Shown in pieces: positions 21,673 through 54,415 of a DNA stretch of 64,000 bases. This stretch comes from Capitulum mitella (taxonomy: Eukaryota; Arthropoda; Thecostraca; Pollicipedomorpha; Pollicipedidae). The stretch lies in the NCBI GenBank assembly GCA_030062745.1, contig CP099839.1, positions 3,829,115-3,893,114 of the forward strand. Reading direction: 5' to 3'. Numbering within the stretch: the first letter of the stretch is position 1; the number at the start of each line of letters is the position of its first letter. The notes beneath the pieces are model-generated. The model made no database searches, was not told the DNA's origin, and was given only the letters and a program-made list of their open reading frames with translations. Both the position numbers and the translations under genes were made by a program.

Positions 21673-24440
21673 TAATTATCCCCTCGCTTGGGCGACCGGC
21701 AAAAATCCCCTTTCTCTGGGGTGAACACTTCGACGGATAATTTGCAACAGACGTAACACACGATCACTCTCCCGGTTACACGCGTTTTCCCGTCATTTAC
21801 GCCGATTCACATGTCCACACTAATTTAAAAGTTCAGCAATCGCGCAGCGACAGTCCCGAAGGCAATCTGGCACATTTCGGCCCTCGGGCGTATCACCTTG
21901 GGATCCAGTCGGCCGCCAGCGACCATATCTCCCCCACGGCTGCCCGTCCGAGGACGTCTGTGCGCCAGATGCAGGAGCACGGCGCTCCCGCCACGTGCGA
22001 GACGAGCGTCGGTGCCTGCTCATCCGCTCATGTGCCCTGACTGCTTCTACTGCGACTCGCCCGTGCTGCTGCAAGTTCTTGCTGCTCAGCAACAGCCACG
22101 GACGTCGCATAGCGTATCTACTCGCGCAGCGGCACCACAATCGCGCGGCGGCAGTGCTTTAGGGCGACCCCTGGTTTGACCGATGGCGAGCTACGGAACG
22201 TGGGATCTGGTTGCCGGCGCCGATTCAACCTTGTTCCCCCACGTCCTTCACCGCGGCTACCGGTCACAGGAGGACTTTCACCAATGGTGTCTACGGCTAC
22301 TTTGGGCAGGCGGCGTTGCTCTCCTCGGCTGACTGGCGTCTTGTGGCCTGCCCGTTTTGCCGCGCCCCATCAGCACCGCAATTTGGCGGGACTCCCGAGC
22401 TGCTGATGCACTCAGCTGCAGCCACGGTCGTCCCATCGCTGTGGCCCAAAGTCACGCGCAGCGGCACTTCACACTGTCCGAAGCACATCGCGAAGTAGTA
22501 AATTTATCACGGGACAAATTTTTCTCCTATCCTTTCCTTACTGAACAATGCCTCTACCGTGCCGGCCGCCCATAGATCGGAGTTAGTGTTAGTACGCTAC
22601 ATAGTTTCTACAGCGCATGCTCTTCTATATTACACCTTCACCATTCACCGTCACCATCGCACTTTCCCCTTATGCCTTGACTATCCCACCGTCACCATTT
22701 ACCTCCACCATGGGCATACACCCTTATATCTTTTCCCCGTGCCCTGACCATTAAACTTTCGCCCTAAACCTATATCTTCACACCTTTACGTCGTGCATTT
22801 ACCATTTCACCTCTTCTGACACCTCTCATGCACACCCTCGCCGTAAACCTATACCCTCACACCTTTACCACGTGCATTTACCATTTCCCCTTTTCTGACA
22901 TCTCCCATGCACAGATTCCCCGTTAAACTATGCTAAGACCTCCTCTCACTCCTGCTTCAACCCTCTTACACCTTACACCTTCTTACACGTACTCCCTCGC
23001 ACGCATCTTCCATTTTATCACGCACGGTCTCTTCTTTATGCACGCCCCTCACCATATACACATTTCCCTATTCCAAGCATGCATAGACTCTTCCCTTGCA
23101 CAGATCCTTACTTCAATACCACACCATGTACTGGGACCAGCCCTTGCACATTGCATATTTTGTCCGCACAAATACAAATAACCGCAATACCTTCCATGAA
23201 CGCACACGCACATCAACCTCCTTCTAACGGCACAGAACTCTTCATCTCTGATGTTTTGAACACAACACACAATGGTACAGCACACAGCATTCACATATAT
23301 CTCCGACAGCACAGGGCACTTGAATCCTCCCCTCAGTTCAAACTATACATACATTGTGTGCATGAAACTTCATTAACACCGGACACTTAATCCTCCAACT
23401 CTCAATTACACACGAAATGTGACAGCACAAACTTCCACATTAGGACAAGACAGTTACAATCTATGTCTTAAACATGACATCTCCTGCCTTCTTTTCCTCC
23501 GTCTCGCGTGGTCCTGAAATTCCTCCGTTCACGACCCTCTCTCTGACCCGACCCGTTCTCCTGCGAACGGACTATAAACTACTTCTTCTCCTCACCTTTC
23601 CGCTCCTTTCTGCTCTCCGCCTTTTCCGTCCCGTCTCGTTCTCCGCGCTCGGACTATAACTACCACGATCCTTCCCCTTCCGCTTCTTACCGCTCTCTGC
23701 ACTTTCCGTCCCGTCTCGTTCTCCGCGCTCGGGCTATAAACTACCACGATCCTTCCCTTTCCGCTCCTTACCGATGCCTGCCACGCTGGCCCATTTCGGT
23801 TTCTCCCGCTTACTGTTTTCCTAAACGCCGTCCGTAGTCACGTTCTGTTCGCTTCTTCACTCATTCTCTGTCATACTTCAACCGTCCATTCCTCACCCTT
23901 GTCATTCTTCCTTACACACCCCACACATGCCCGCTCCTCGTTCCACTCATTCACGCAACACTCGCGCTCCGGGACCCCTTTGGTCGTACGCCTCCGGTGC
24001 TGCCTTCAGGAAATGAAAACTATAGTTAATTCTTCAAAAGAAAATTGCTCTACTGGACTTTCGCCGACTATTGGTTCGAGCTGCGTTACTGATTGCAGCT
24101 CTCAAATACATGGCAGCATTTGCGTTGCTTGGCTTCATTCGTTACTTTTTTATTAAGTTCAGCCGGAAAGATCTTTCTCTTTGTCTTACGTCAAGACATA
24201 TTATTTCATTTGCCATCCTAAACACACATGTTGATCAATTTATTGCGCCTGTGATTTAAGCTAAAAAGTCATTAGGTACTACGAAAGTCTGTCAGCGGAG
24301 TTCTTTTCGGGCCGGCGCGCGATCTTCAACGGCGTTTTATTATCTCCAGCTGGCTCCCGCACGCTCCTGTTCAGATGTCACGGGTCCGTCCCCTGGTCTA
24401 TAAAACTGGACGGCCGCAGATTGAGGGCGAGTAGTTGTTC
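21673..24440 (-). other. Noncoding 3' interior of the LTR element
   Basis: About 2.8 kb between env and the 3' LTR. It is GC-rich and patchy at 21.8-22.5 kb. From 22.6 to 23.5 kb the plus strand is strongly pyrimidine-biased (CCTTCACC, ACCTTTACC). At 23,520-23,770 there are roughly 82-bp repeats. No coding sequence recognised. Confidence 0.45.
23560..23770. repeat. About 82-bp tandem units with CTATAAACTA
   Basis: Three units carry GGACTATAAACTA, GGACTATAACTACC and GGGCTATAAACTACC (near 23,569, 23,651 and 23,733), each followed by a CCTTTCCGCTCC-like block and a CCGTCCCGTCTCGTTCTCCG block. The TATA-like words are repeated with the unit; there is no other evidence that they act as promoters. 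Confidence 0.65.
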
Positions 24441-24442
24441 AG

Positions 24443-25430
24443 CTACAGTCCTTGTCGCAGCACCATGAGCCTCTGTTCCCAGATCGCACTTGGCGTTGAC
24501 TGTCTGGGTGCCGTGAATGCATATGAAGATGGGAGGCTGGCCCTGGCCGCCTCCATTATCGAGCGAAATTCGGAGGGAGTCAGAAGCGTCAGAGGCACCT
24601 TCCCCATCATTACGTGGTGGGCTTGCTCTATATCTTCGTCTAAGAACAGTCTCAGCTCCCCCGTATATTGCAACGCCGTCACAGAGCCCCTCAGCAAAGC
24701 CAGTACCGCGTCGAACATTCCAGCTCTACCATTCGCTTCACCGGTTAAATTGGCTAATTTTTTATTCCATTCCAAGGCTAGCTGGGCGATTTCATTTATG
24801 CGCTGCTCCTGCTCATTTCATCTTTTTGCCGTTTTGTTCAGGATCGTATATTGTTGCTCCGCCACGTGCATTACTTCCACGTTAGTTTCATCCACCGACT
24901 CGGCCCGACGTTGCAAATTTAGGTATTGGCTGTAGCTAACCAGTCCGAAAACATTGGCAATTGTTTCCTGACGGGTTGCCCTTTGCTGGCCTTCTCCCTC
25001 CAGTTGAACTGATTTTGGGTATAGGGCTTTTAGTATGGCATTTTTCTGGATCAAGGTTTCGTGGACTCTCTCTACTCAATGGAGTTCAAATTCGTACGCC
25101 CGCAGTACACTGTGCAGAGACTTTTGTGTCACCAGGATGGGTCCAGTCAGTAATTTTTTCGTTTCCTGTACCATGGTTCGGGACTGGTTGATGAAGGCCT
25201 GCATCGCATCCAACTCGGCCTCGTACGTGTAAGTATGCAAGTGAATTAGTACCCGGTAAGAACTCCCGGTCATACTCACGGTGCCCAAACTGATGAATAA
25301 AACGCCTGGTCGATCTTCCACTTCCCTCACCGTTATTACTCTCCCCAGCAGCACCAAAGCCAAAAGTCCCCCCAGTCTTTGTTCCCAAATTTTGGTTCGA
25401 TCCTTCGTTTTGAATGGAATCTGATTCCAC
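24443..25430 (-). pseudogene. Broken errantivirus-type env (F-like envelope)
   Basis: Minus-strand fragments in at least three frames (about 25,076-25,363, 24,818-25,054 and 24,443-24,775). Near the start is a hydrophobic segment (LALVLLGRVITV), then a block resembling the N-terminal part of insect errantivirus Env and baculovirus F-like proteins (PGVLFISLG), followed by long helical, Gln/Glu-rich sequence. Frame breaks occur near 25,065 and 24,800, and the frame ends at 24,443 with no identifiable transmembrane anchor. Its place directly after the integrase tail is the expected position of env. It cannot make a full envelope protein. Confidence 0.6.
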
Positions 25431-25689
25431 GAATCACAGTTTTATCCGCCGTTAATCACTCTCGCGCTGCTTGGCACATGAGCTGTTTCCTTCGCGCTCG
25501 TGCTGAGTCTGGGACCGCTCGCCTACCTCACGGTGAGTATCTATCCGGAGCCCGTCGCTGTCGACTGGGATAGCGCCTCGGGCTACCCAACGAGCTGTAA
25601 CGTGGCTCTGTTTCGTCCTCGTCATTGGACGAAGAGCATGTCGGGGTATCATCGACCTCGGCCTCGCTGCTGCCGCCACTCGCTGGCTC

Positions 25690-26410
25690 GGGTGTTCACT
25701 CACTGTTGGCCCGCCCGGCCGATGGCATGGCAACGCCCTCGTCAGCGGAGTCAGCTGTCCGTCCCGCGCGCCGCACCGCTCCGCGCGGCGCGGACGCCGC
25801 CAATGCGGAAGCGCTCGCCGGCTGGAATTCTCCCCATGACGGGCGCCCACCGTCCGAGGGTCCCTGTGGTGTTTGTCCGACCGTTATCTCCCCTTCATAC
25901 TCGCTCACCGCTGGCAAGGGGAGATCAGGCTCGTCCGAGCGGCGACCCTCCGCAACATGGTTCCCGCCTCCGCCGGTTGGCGGGGAACGCCGCCGCTTGA
26001 TGCGGTCGATGTGTACCAGCTGCTTTTTGTGTGTATCCAGATTTTCGATGTAATAATTCGCTTGTCCGAACTTATCCGACTGTTTTACAGCCCGGTTTCC
26101 AGGGTTTTGCCAACTTCCGTTTCTCCCCGTGTTTCAGCTGAGGCGTGTACAGCAGTACTTCCTCACCAACGTCCAGGTTGCGCAACTTTGCCCGATCATT
26201 TACCCTGACCTGGTTGGCCTTCCGCGCTTTGTCGACACTGATCCTGAGCTCTGCGAAGGCCCTCTGCGTGGATCGCAGCAAGCTCTCCACATAATCATGA
26301 TAATTTCGCCAAGGCACGGCCGTACCGTAACCCATCAGGGCGCCCGACGGTAACTGGGCGGCTCTCCCATGTACCAGGTAGTGTGGCGTGAATTTGGTCC
26401 CGCTGTGCAC
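25690..26410 (-). pseudogene. End of gypsy-type integrase/pol
   Basis: The frame from 26,410 to 26,072 matches the C-terminal third of a gypsy integrase: TPHYLVHGRAAQLP, a helix with RKANQVRVNDRAKLRN, then VGEEVLLYTPQLKHG. A frame break near 26,085 separates it from the final basic segment (DTHKKQLVHIDRIKRRR, near 26,000) and an Ala/Pro/Ser-rich tail ending near 25,696. The catalytic core of the integrase is absent upstream. Confidence 0.72.
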
Positions 26411-26834
26411 TGTGATTAGGCGGTTGATGAACGGCGTGCACGCCTATAATTTACAAGCGCTGCAATGGGAGCGCGGGGACGTACATGCTTGGGAAGTTTC
26501 CTTCCAGAATTTGGACATTGTATTTGTTTGCCGGAGGCCAATAGCAAAAATATGGATCGGGTTAGTGTCTATTTCAAGCCTGCACAGACTTCTTTTTTCT
26601 CGTGATGTTTGGTAAAATGCGATCCTGGACAAGGTAAGCAACTGGTTTGCGAACTTCCATATATTCATCGTCTTGCGTTTGCTGATAAGGGGCGCGACCA
26701 TACTTTGGCATCTGACCAGAACAGTTACTGCGGCTGCGGGAAGTGAAAAGTCCCGAATCCTCTTAATTTCGGTGCGAACGTAGCTATGAGACCGTGCGCT
26801 TAGAGTTGCGCAACCAGCACACCACGTGTCATTT

Positions 26835-27700
26835 AGAACAGCGCGTCATGGTTGCTCAAGAATGTCATTCGTGCAAAAAAAGCTTAACTTTGGAGCGCAA
26901 AATGCACTTAAAAAAAGGTAACATTCCCCAGCCTTTTGGGTCCGATCCGATCACAGCACAATGAAGTTTATTGTTCAAGTTGAACACAGCGCCGCACCTG
27001 TCATTCGGACAAACCGCGCCATGAAGGCTTGGAAATGTCACCCGTGCAAAATGTAGCGTTACTTTCGGGCTCAAAAAGCCGGTTCCAAAAATTGCCAAAT
27101 TCCTTGCGTTTTGGGTGGTACGCATTCACAACACTGTGGGGTTTCATATTGGAGTTGAACAACTCACGCCGCACCTGTCATTTGGGCATACCGTGCCATG
27201 AAGGCTCGTAAATATCACCCGTGCAAAATTACGTAGCGTTACTTTCGGGCTCAAAACGCCGGTTCCAAAAATTGCCAAATTTCTTGCGTTTTGGGTCGGA
27301 CGCAATCACAACACTATGAGGTTTCATATTAAAGTTGAACAACACGCGCCGCACCTGTCATTTGGACATACCGCGCCATGAAACCTAGGAAATGTCATTC
27401 GAACAAAATATAACTTTACTTTCGGACCCAAAACGTCGGTTCCAGAAATTTCCACAATCCTTGTCTTTTGCGTCGGATGCAATCACATTACTCCGATGTT
27501 CAATATTAGAGTCGGACAACTTGGGCTACAACTGTCATTCGGACACAGCGCGCCATTAATGCCCCAAAACGCACACTTCGTTGCACATAAACCTTGACTT
27601 GCGAAACGCCGGTTCCAAAACCTTTCAAATTTTGTTTTCTTTGTTCAGAATATATTCGCAAAAGAGTGAAGCTGTGTATTAACAATGAGCAACTTGCGGC
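26835..27700. repeat. 177-180-bp satellite array inside the LTR element
   Basis: About five diverged units. The landmark GCCGCACCTGTCATT recurs at 26,991, 27,168, 27,348 and (mutated) about 27,527. Each unit has CGCGCCATGAAG, GTTACTTTCGGGCTCAAAA and GGTTCCAAAAATTGCCAAAT. It lies upstream of the surviving integrase segment, where gag-pol would be expected. Confidence 0.85.
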
Positions 27701-28507
27701 AAATGTGTTCCCCATTCGTAATGCGTCGATTACAAGGGAACATGTCCAACTTTTTTCAACGTTGCCAACTTTGCAAGCTGACAGCCGGTTTAGTGAGAGC
27801 AGTATAAAGTTTTCCACTATTATTTTGCATAGCTTAGTGTCTAATGTAATTTATTCAAATCAACATGTCTTTTGTTACGCCCCAAACTCTCAAAACAACA
27901 AATGTCCTTAAAGAATATCTGCGATCATTGGTAGTTCCATAAGTGACCGATTGTCAGCGCCACGGTCGATGTCCGCTGTCGACTCCTAATGTGACGGTTT
28001 GCTCAAAATAGACCACAAGGCTGATATTTCTCGAGCCACAGTCCGGGAAAAAGACCACCTTCGATATAAAGACAAAATATCTCCTGCTTGACAGCACACG
28101 AGGCACGACGATACGCTTTCCCCATTTCGCTCTACATGCAACCACAATCACTCAGACTCACGCCTCAACACTTTCACTGCGTTCTGTCCACCCGACTCGG
28201 TACTCACCGCCTCGGTGTGTCCTGCCTGCAGTTGTTGTGCCGACCTTTCGTACCTGCAGCTCGGTCAATCTCTCAGTCGTCAGTAGTCCTCTTCCTCCTT
28301 CTTTTCAACGTTGTAACCTGTCTCGGCTAGTCGATAGGGGCTGGATAAGTGTGGCCGCAAAGTCCCCCCTCCCCCCAATTACAGGGACTGCTCTGCGCGT
28401 GTGAGCGACACGAAAGACGTTGAACTTTGGACTTTTCCAGAGATAAAATTTCCAACGATAAGACAAAGAATTGTGAAAATTATGACACCAGGCACGGACC
28501 AATTGTC

Positions 28508-28695
28508 CCGATCATGGAGTGCGCGTCTATCTGTGACCATGACAGATGCGTTTGCAACAGGGCCCGATGGGCTTGCCATGAACAGGTACAATCACTGTTA
28601 ATTCCGATCATGGAGTGCGCGTCTATCTGTGACCATGACAGATGCGTTTGCAACAGGGCCCGGTGGGCTTACCATGAACAAGAAAAAACACTGTT
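28508..28695. repeat. 96-bp tandem duplication near the PBS
   Basis: Two units carry CGATCATGGAGTGCGCGTC, at 28,509 and 28,605, and a GACAGATGCGTTTGCAACAG block. They lie in the leader just inside the 5' LTR. Confidence 0.85.
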
Positions 28696-28699
28696 GTTT

Positions 28700-28715
28700 C
28701 CCGGCCGATGCACCA
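28700..28715 (-). promoter_or_regulatory. tRNA-Gly primer-binding site
   Basis: The plus strand reads CCCGGCCGATGCACCA, i.e. the 3' end of an arthropod-type tRNA-Gly(GCC) including CCA. In element sense this is TGGTGCATCGGCCGGG, 5 nt after the 5' LTR end. It fixes the element's orientation as minus. Confidence 0.85.
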
Positions 28716-28720
28716 TTTAA

Positions 28721-29503
28721 TGTAAAAAAAGGGGTGGGGCGGGGTCCTTCCGGACTCGGACCTCACCACGACACCCAACAGCGCTTTGCACCGCCCAGCG
28801 CCTTCCACCCTCCACCGTGAGTCGTCGGCCGAACTCGTCACGGGGAGCCAAAAGCACCGGTATCGTCGTTTCGCTCGCCTGCCACACGGTCGTTACGTGC
28901 GACCCGGTACACACTGATGTGTTGCGCTCACCGCAGAGTAGTCCCGGCACCCCGCACAAGGAGAAAGATAACTGATATCTAGTATCCCATGTATTCACTT
29001 GTTACGAGTTACGGCTACAGAATCGTACAGCCAATCCTAACATTCAACGTGACACATTCAATACAAACACACTCGCAATCACAGCGCCAACATTTGTGCA
29101 AGGGATACCCCAACCCCTGAATCTCGAGACCCTCTTTGGCCCGACCCCCACAGGACCTACCCCAAAGAAGCCACGGTGCGGAGTGCCCCGAAAGCCGGGC
29201 CTTCGTGGCCCTCATCGCACGCGCAACGGGATGGGTCGTTCACCCCTTCGGCGCATGCGCCTAACCCGGCAGCAGCCTGCTAGGCACCCGATGCAGCGCC
29301 CACCGCCGTCTAGCGGCCATGCGCGGCTCCACCGCCAGGGTACAACCCGACGGCCGAGACGACCACCGCCTGGCGGCGGGCGCTTGAATCAGGCACCCTT
29401 GGTGCTGGTCATGCGCAAAAGGTGGCGCCCGCTTCCCACCGCGTGGCTCGCACAATGTCGACTGCAGAGCGACCCCGCGCCGTGGTGGGCGAAACATTTT
29501 ACA
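28721..29503 (-). repeat. 5' LTR (783 bp)
   Basis: Partner of 20,890-21,672; 781 of 783 positions are identical by direct reading. It is bounded outside by the CCAT duplication at 29,504-29,507 and inside by the primer-binding site. Confidence 0.93.
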
Positions 29504-29689
29504 CCATGAGTCGTATTCGGAACCGTTTTCCCCGAAATGGAATCAGGGACGTTTTAGACGGGGAGATAGGGGTGAAGAACAAAGGATGGTCTCCCTTTGG
29601 GAAAGATAAAAATGAAGCGCCGAAGAGGCCTTCATTTTGTCCTTCAGGTCCCCCTTTTCCCTCTCTCGAAACTTAAAGGATTCTCAAAT

Positions 29690-30060
29690 ATGGCGTCTGA
29701 GGCCATAGCGAACCCTCCTGCGTGGTGCTATAAGGGGGATCATAGACCCATTGAGGCTATAGGGGGCCCTTTTGATGATCTAGGAGGCCTCTTGTGCTAT
29801 AGGAGGCCCCTCAAACCATAGGAGCCCCTTAACGATGTAGGAGGTCCCCTTGCTGAACGATGCTGAAGGAGGCCCCTTTGAATCTATAGGAGGCACTGTC
29901 TTTACTACACGAAACACCTGCAAGTGATGAGGTCCTTTTTAGGCCAGGGAGCGAGGCCGCTTGAGGATTTTTTGATGGAGGCTCCTTGGGCTGAGGAGAC
30001 CCCTTGGGGTGAGCAGGCACCTTGCTGGGGATCCACTCCCCTCCCCTGACTGATTCCTGG
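29690..30060. repeat. Degenerate CTATAGGAGGCCCC minisatellite
   Basis: Units of roughly 25-35 bp carry GATCTAGGAGGCC, GTGCTATAGGAGGCCCCT, CCATAGGAGCCCCT and ATGTAGGAGGTCCCCT, among others. The GGGCCC/GGCCCC core resembles that of the 7.7-9.7-kb array, but the flanking word differs. Confidence 0.65.
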
Positions 30061-30569
30061 CTACGTGCCGGAGAGGAATGAAGCACGAGTCTGCCTTTAG
30101 GTTGCGTGAAGGTCGACGTAAGGTCAGCCTTTTTGTGCTGAAGAAGTCAGAAAGTTACTTTTAATCGAATAATATTATTTCCATTGCAACCCAACCGTAA
30201 CAAGATCGCAAGTAATGCTTTTGTCGATTTTGTCAGTGTTTTACGATGTCCCGAAATGTTATACCTGCGCCATTATTGTCAGCTTGCGTGCATAAACAGA
30301 TTTTCTTCACGGTCGCGGACGTGATTTGACAAGGATTTCGTTTCCCGATTTCATCGAGACAGGACAGCTTCGTTTTGACGGTCCGGGAAATGTTATCCTG
30401 GATTGTGCCGAGGACAGAACGGCTCTGGCATTTAACGCCTTTGGAAAGTCAACTGCGTCTGCGCTTGTAACCCAGGCGCTGGATTTGTGCAGCCTGTCGT
30501 CAAATGACAGCCATCGACGCGGCCTAAACTCGCTTGTTAACGTCTCCCAAGAATTCCATAGTGTGAAAC
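30061..30569 (+). promoter_or_regulatory. CpG-containing 5' flank of KDM7
   Basis: About 500 bp upstream of the KDM7 ATG. CpGs are frequent here and stop abruptly after exon 1, as expected for an unmethylated promoter region. No TATA box stands out. Transcription probably starts somewhere in this stretch, but no start can be placed. Confidence 0.4.
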
Positions 30570-48455
<17,886 letters not shown>

Positions 48456-48518
48456 TAATTCAGCGAAGTCCTGGTAAACAGTTTTTCGTTGTTTAACATC
48501 AGATTGTGATAAATGACG

Positions 48519-48524
48519 AATAAA
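48519..48524 (+). terminator. Polyadenylation signal of KDM7
   Basis: AATAAA, 64 nt after the stop codon; the usual hexamer at a plausible distance. Confidence 0.65.
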
Positions 48525-48672
48525 CAGCAGCATGATGAGCGCATTCCGTAGTATGTGAATAGTGCTGAACATTATGATTTCTTTATCGAAGCCTTTGTTG
48601 TATTATAAAAAGAATCGTGCGAGATGACGTCGTGACCATTCAGGCTTCCTTTGAGAAAACAATGTAAGATCG

Positions 48673-48800
48673 ATGAGTGGGTGGTAATGGACGATGGGAA
48701 CCATCTTGAAAACTGGGTGGTGTGGATGGTGGGAACTATCTTGACCACCCACTATCTTGGTAGTGGGTGGTAATGGATGTTGGGAACTAGCTTGGAAACT
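48673..48800. repeat. Short tandem repeat GTGGGTGGTAATGGA
   Basis: Three diverged units of about 45 bp, each with GTGGTAATGGATGTTGGGAAC or similar followed by CTTGGAAACT-like sequence. Confidence 0.6.
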
Positions 48801-51411
48801 CATTTTTGTTCCTTTCGTAGCCAAAAATGCGTTGCCCTTGTTTCATTCATGGCTCCAGTGTGCTTGCATTGGATGGTGTAGGATGTTAGGGTTGCTAATT
48901 TCGTTGGCGATAAACCCACCGATTGATTGACTGTTCTTGAGCTCAGCGTTTGGACTTTTATGTATCCTGGGCGACAGGCCTCAACTGTATTTTCGTGGTT
49001 TTTGCTAAGCTTCCGAGAACGCTTAAGTTCTGTTTTCCTTTTATGGCGGCAATACTTCCGCAGTCTTGACATTTGTTAAATCTCCACAGAAGATTCTTCG
49101 CCTGTTTAAACAGTTCTTTGATTAAAAACAGTTCTTTGTGCTATCAGGAGTAGCTGTTGCATACGAAAAAGTTTCTGTGACGTAGGCATATAGGCCTACG
49201 TTTTTAACTGAATGCTGCCTTGTGTGAGTGTAGTTCATCTAAACTAGAGTCAGCGTATTATAAAGCTTATAAAGCGTTTGAATAAATTCCACCCTTTCTT
49301 TTCAGTCATTGGTGAATGCCTAGGTTTACTCGAGCTGCGTAAAGTTTCTAGCGGCTAGATTTCTGGCAAATAGGAAATGGAGTATGCTCCTCCGAAACAA
49401 ATGAACTAGACTTATGAAAACGAGATATCTCGAGATTCGGCGCAGTATGTCTGTGTTTGACACCACTTGTATTCTGATCTCCGCGCGAAGGCCGTGTACA
49501 TTAGCTGGTGTGAAGTGGAATCCGGTGCGAAAATAGCCGGCAAAGCCCAGAAGCTGTCCTTTTACCCGCGGGCACTTGGCCTCATGTATTGCCTATGAAA
49601 ACTGCTAGTAGTAAGCGAGCCCCAGGAGTTGCGTTGTCCACAACGTCGCAGTGGTGCGGTTTCAAGGCGAATGCGATGTATTGCTAGTTTAAGAGTAGAT
49701 TAAGCAACTGCGTGAGTGGGCCTTCTTGTCGACACTTTGGTGTTCGTGCCCCTGTAGTGTATGAAATGATATGCATCCGTTTGCGGACGCGTGCGGCATT
49801 GTGGTTTGGGCTTTCTCCAGCCGTCCTGGTAAAATACTGCGCGTTGCTTTGTGTTGGCCAGACGAACCGGGACGGGTCACACTGTGTTATGTTGGTGCGC
49901 CATGACTTTTCTATAAATGCTTTCGGTATAAACTCCCCGTTTTTGTGGATGTGATGTACATAAGGTATCGTAGATCTACACGCAGGCACGTCTTCCATAA
50001 ATTAGGGAAAATGCCATTAGGAGCGCATTAACGAACGTTTCAAAATCGCCTCAGGGTTTTCCCCGGCTGGAACTTGGGCTAGGAATGCTGTCAGCTCTCT
50101 CGCAGTTGATGTCAATGGCGGCGTTCCGAATTAAAAGCCCGCAATCGCGCCGTCAAAGCCCGTAATCGCGCCGTCAAAGCCGTAACTACTCAAAAGCGAT
50201 TTCTCATCGTTTTTAAGGCGTGGCTGTAGAGTGCGTAAAATGGCCTTAAGGACTATGACGGACAGTTGAGAGAAGAACAAAATGCTTGGAAGTTGGACCT
50301 CACTGCGAAATGCCCGAAATGCATAAAGCATTTCTAGTGAGGCGTTCCGAAATCACTGAATAGCATTTCGTTTCAGTTAAGTTTAAACTTGTTCGTTTAA
50401 TGGCTGTCTGTGACGCCGCAAAGTTGACTGCTTATCAATGCTTGGTCTTGACATGATTCGAGATGAATGCATGGCGATATCCCGTCTATGAAGTATCGCC
50501 TGCATTCATAGATCAAGGTCAAGAAGCCCCAGTCTAATTTCTCGCTTGTTTTTTGTTTGGTTATTTTGCTAAATGTATCCATTGCATCCACGTCATGACA
50601 AGTAAGATTTTTCATTATCATGCAAACGATAATATCTCCTCCCTCAGCTGCGGGTTGGTGTTGGGGCGTTCGCTGGTGTATCGTAGGACTGGACTGTGTC
50701 GCCAGCGGGCTGAAATCAGAGAGACTTCATGGTAAGATTTCCGGTCGCAAAACATTGTGGACGGCTTTAGAACTTTAAGAATGACCAAGGGCGGACCAAG
50801 GAAAGAATAAGGACATGGCCACGATTCTTGAAAGATCCGAGGCCCCACGATGTGTACAAAACAGGAATAAAACGACACCAAATGTGGGAATAAAAAAATG
50901 GAGTAAAATACCCGAAAGCCCTGGAACCATCAACGAATGTGAACCCAAGTGCCTGCGGCTACATGGACGCCCACGTTTCAACGAGAAATAACCATTACCT
51001 GGCCATTACCCGTGGTTTCCGTTTTAACAGTCCTTAGCCTAGATGTCTAAAAGAGATTTATTGAAAGGAAGATGTTTAAATAAAAGAAGTGAAATGTCTA
51101 AAACGGCACGAATGAGGGCATACGACAGATTTCACTCGCCGACTCGGTGTTGTCGTGTGCAGTCAGGGCCAGGGCCGCCCACTGGGACGGCCTCGGCCCG
51201 TCTTCTGGTAACGCTCAACTGGGACACGCGCGACACGGGTGGTGTCTTCCATCAAGCCGGACTGCGTCGGGCGCCGCTGGTGCCGTCCTCTGCCCGGGCT
51301 GGACTGCGACTGGCACGACATTCGCGCCTGGCGTTGACTAGGCGGGTCTGCGTTTGAACCGTGCCGGATTGATCTCGTGATCATGTCGGCCTGCTGAGGG
51401 TGCGTTCGCCG

Positions 51412-54415
<3,004 letters not shown>

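Larger units (their letters stand above)
20890..29503 (-). mobile_element. LTR retrotransposon, env-bearing gypsy/errantivirus type, defective
   Basis: An 8,614-bp element in minus orientation. Two direct LTRs of 783 bp (20,890-21,672 and 28,721-29,503) begin TG and end CA. The host sequence CCAT is duplicated on both sides (20,886-20,889 and 29,504-29,507). A 16-nt primer-binding site sits 5 nt inside the right LTR. A short purine run (GAGGGGATAA in minus sense) precedes the left, 3' LTR. Internally I find only the end of pol (integrase tail) and a broken env; gag, protease and RT-RNase H are not recognisable. The rest is satellite-like or low-complexity DNA. The near-identical LTRs say the copy inserted recently although its genes are dead, so it was presumably mobilised in trans. 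Confidence 0.9.
48456..51411. other. Intergenic, KDM7 to TSSK (convergent)
   Basis: It contains the KDM7 polyadenylation signal, a tandem repeat at 48,673-48,800, a 22-bp duplicated word near 50,140-50,185 (AATCGCGCCGTCAAAGCC) and a TTTATT (51,057-51,062) that reads AATAAA on the minus strand, about 350 nt past the TSSK stop. No gene recognised; short ORFs look random. Confidence 0.5.

Noticed and set aside
21265..21675. 136-codon frame repeated identically at 29,096-29,509
   Set aside because: Lies wholly within the LTRs, so duplication reflects LTR identity and not two genes.
23560..23770. Three TATA-like words as a promoter cluster
   Set aside because: They recur only because the unit is tandemly repeated; no transcript or gene is implied.
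24395..24480. TATAAAA with a nearby TCAG-type initiator on the plus strand
   Set aside because: Sits antisense at the end of the env relic and has no recognisable gene behind it; a single TATA word is not enough.
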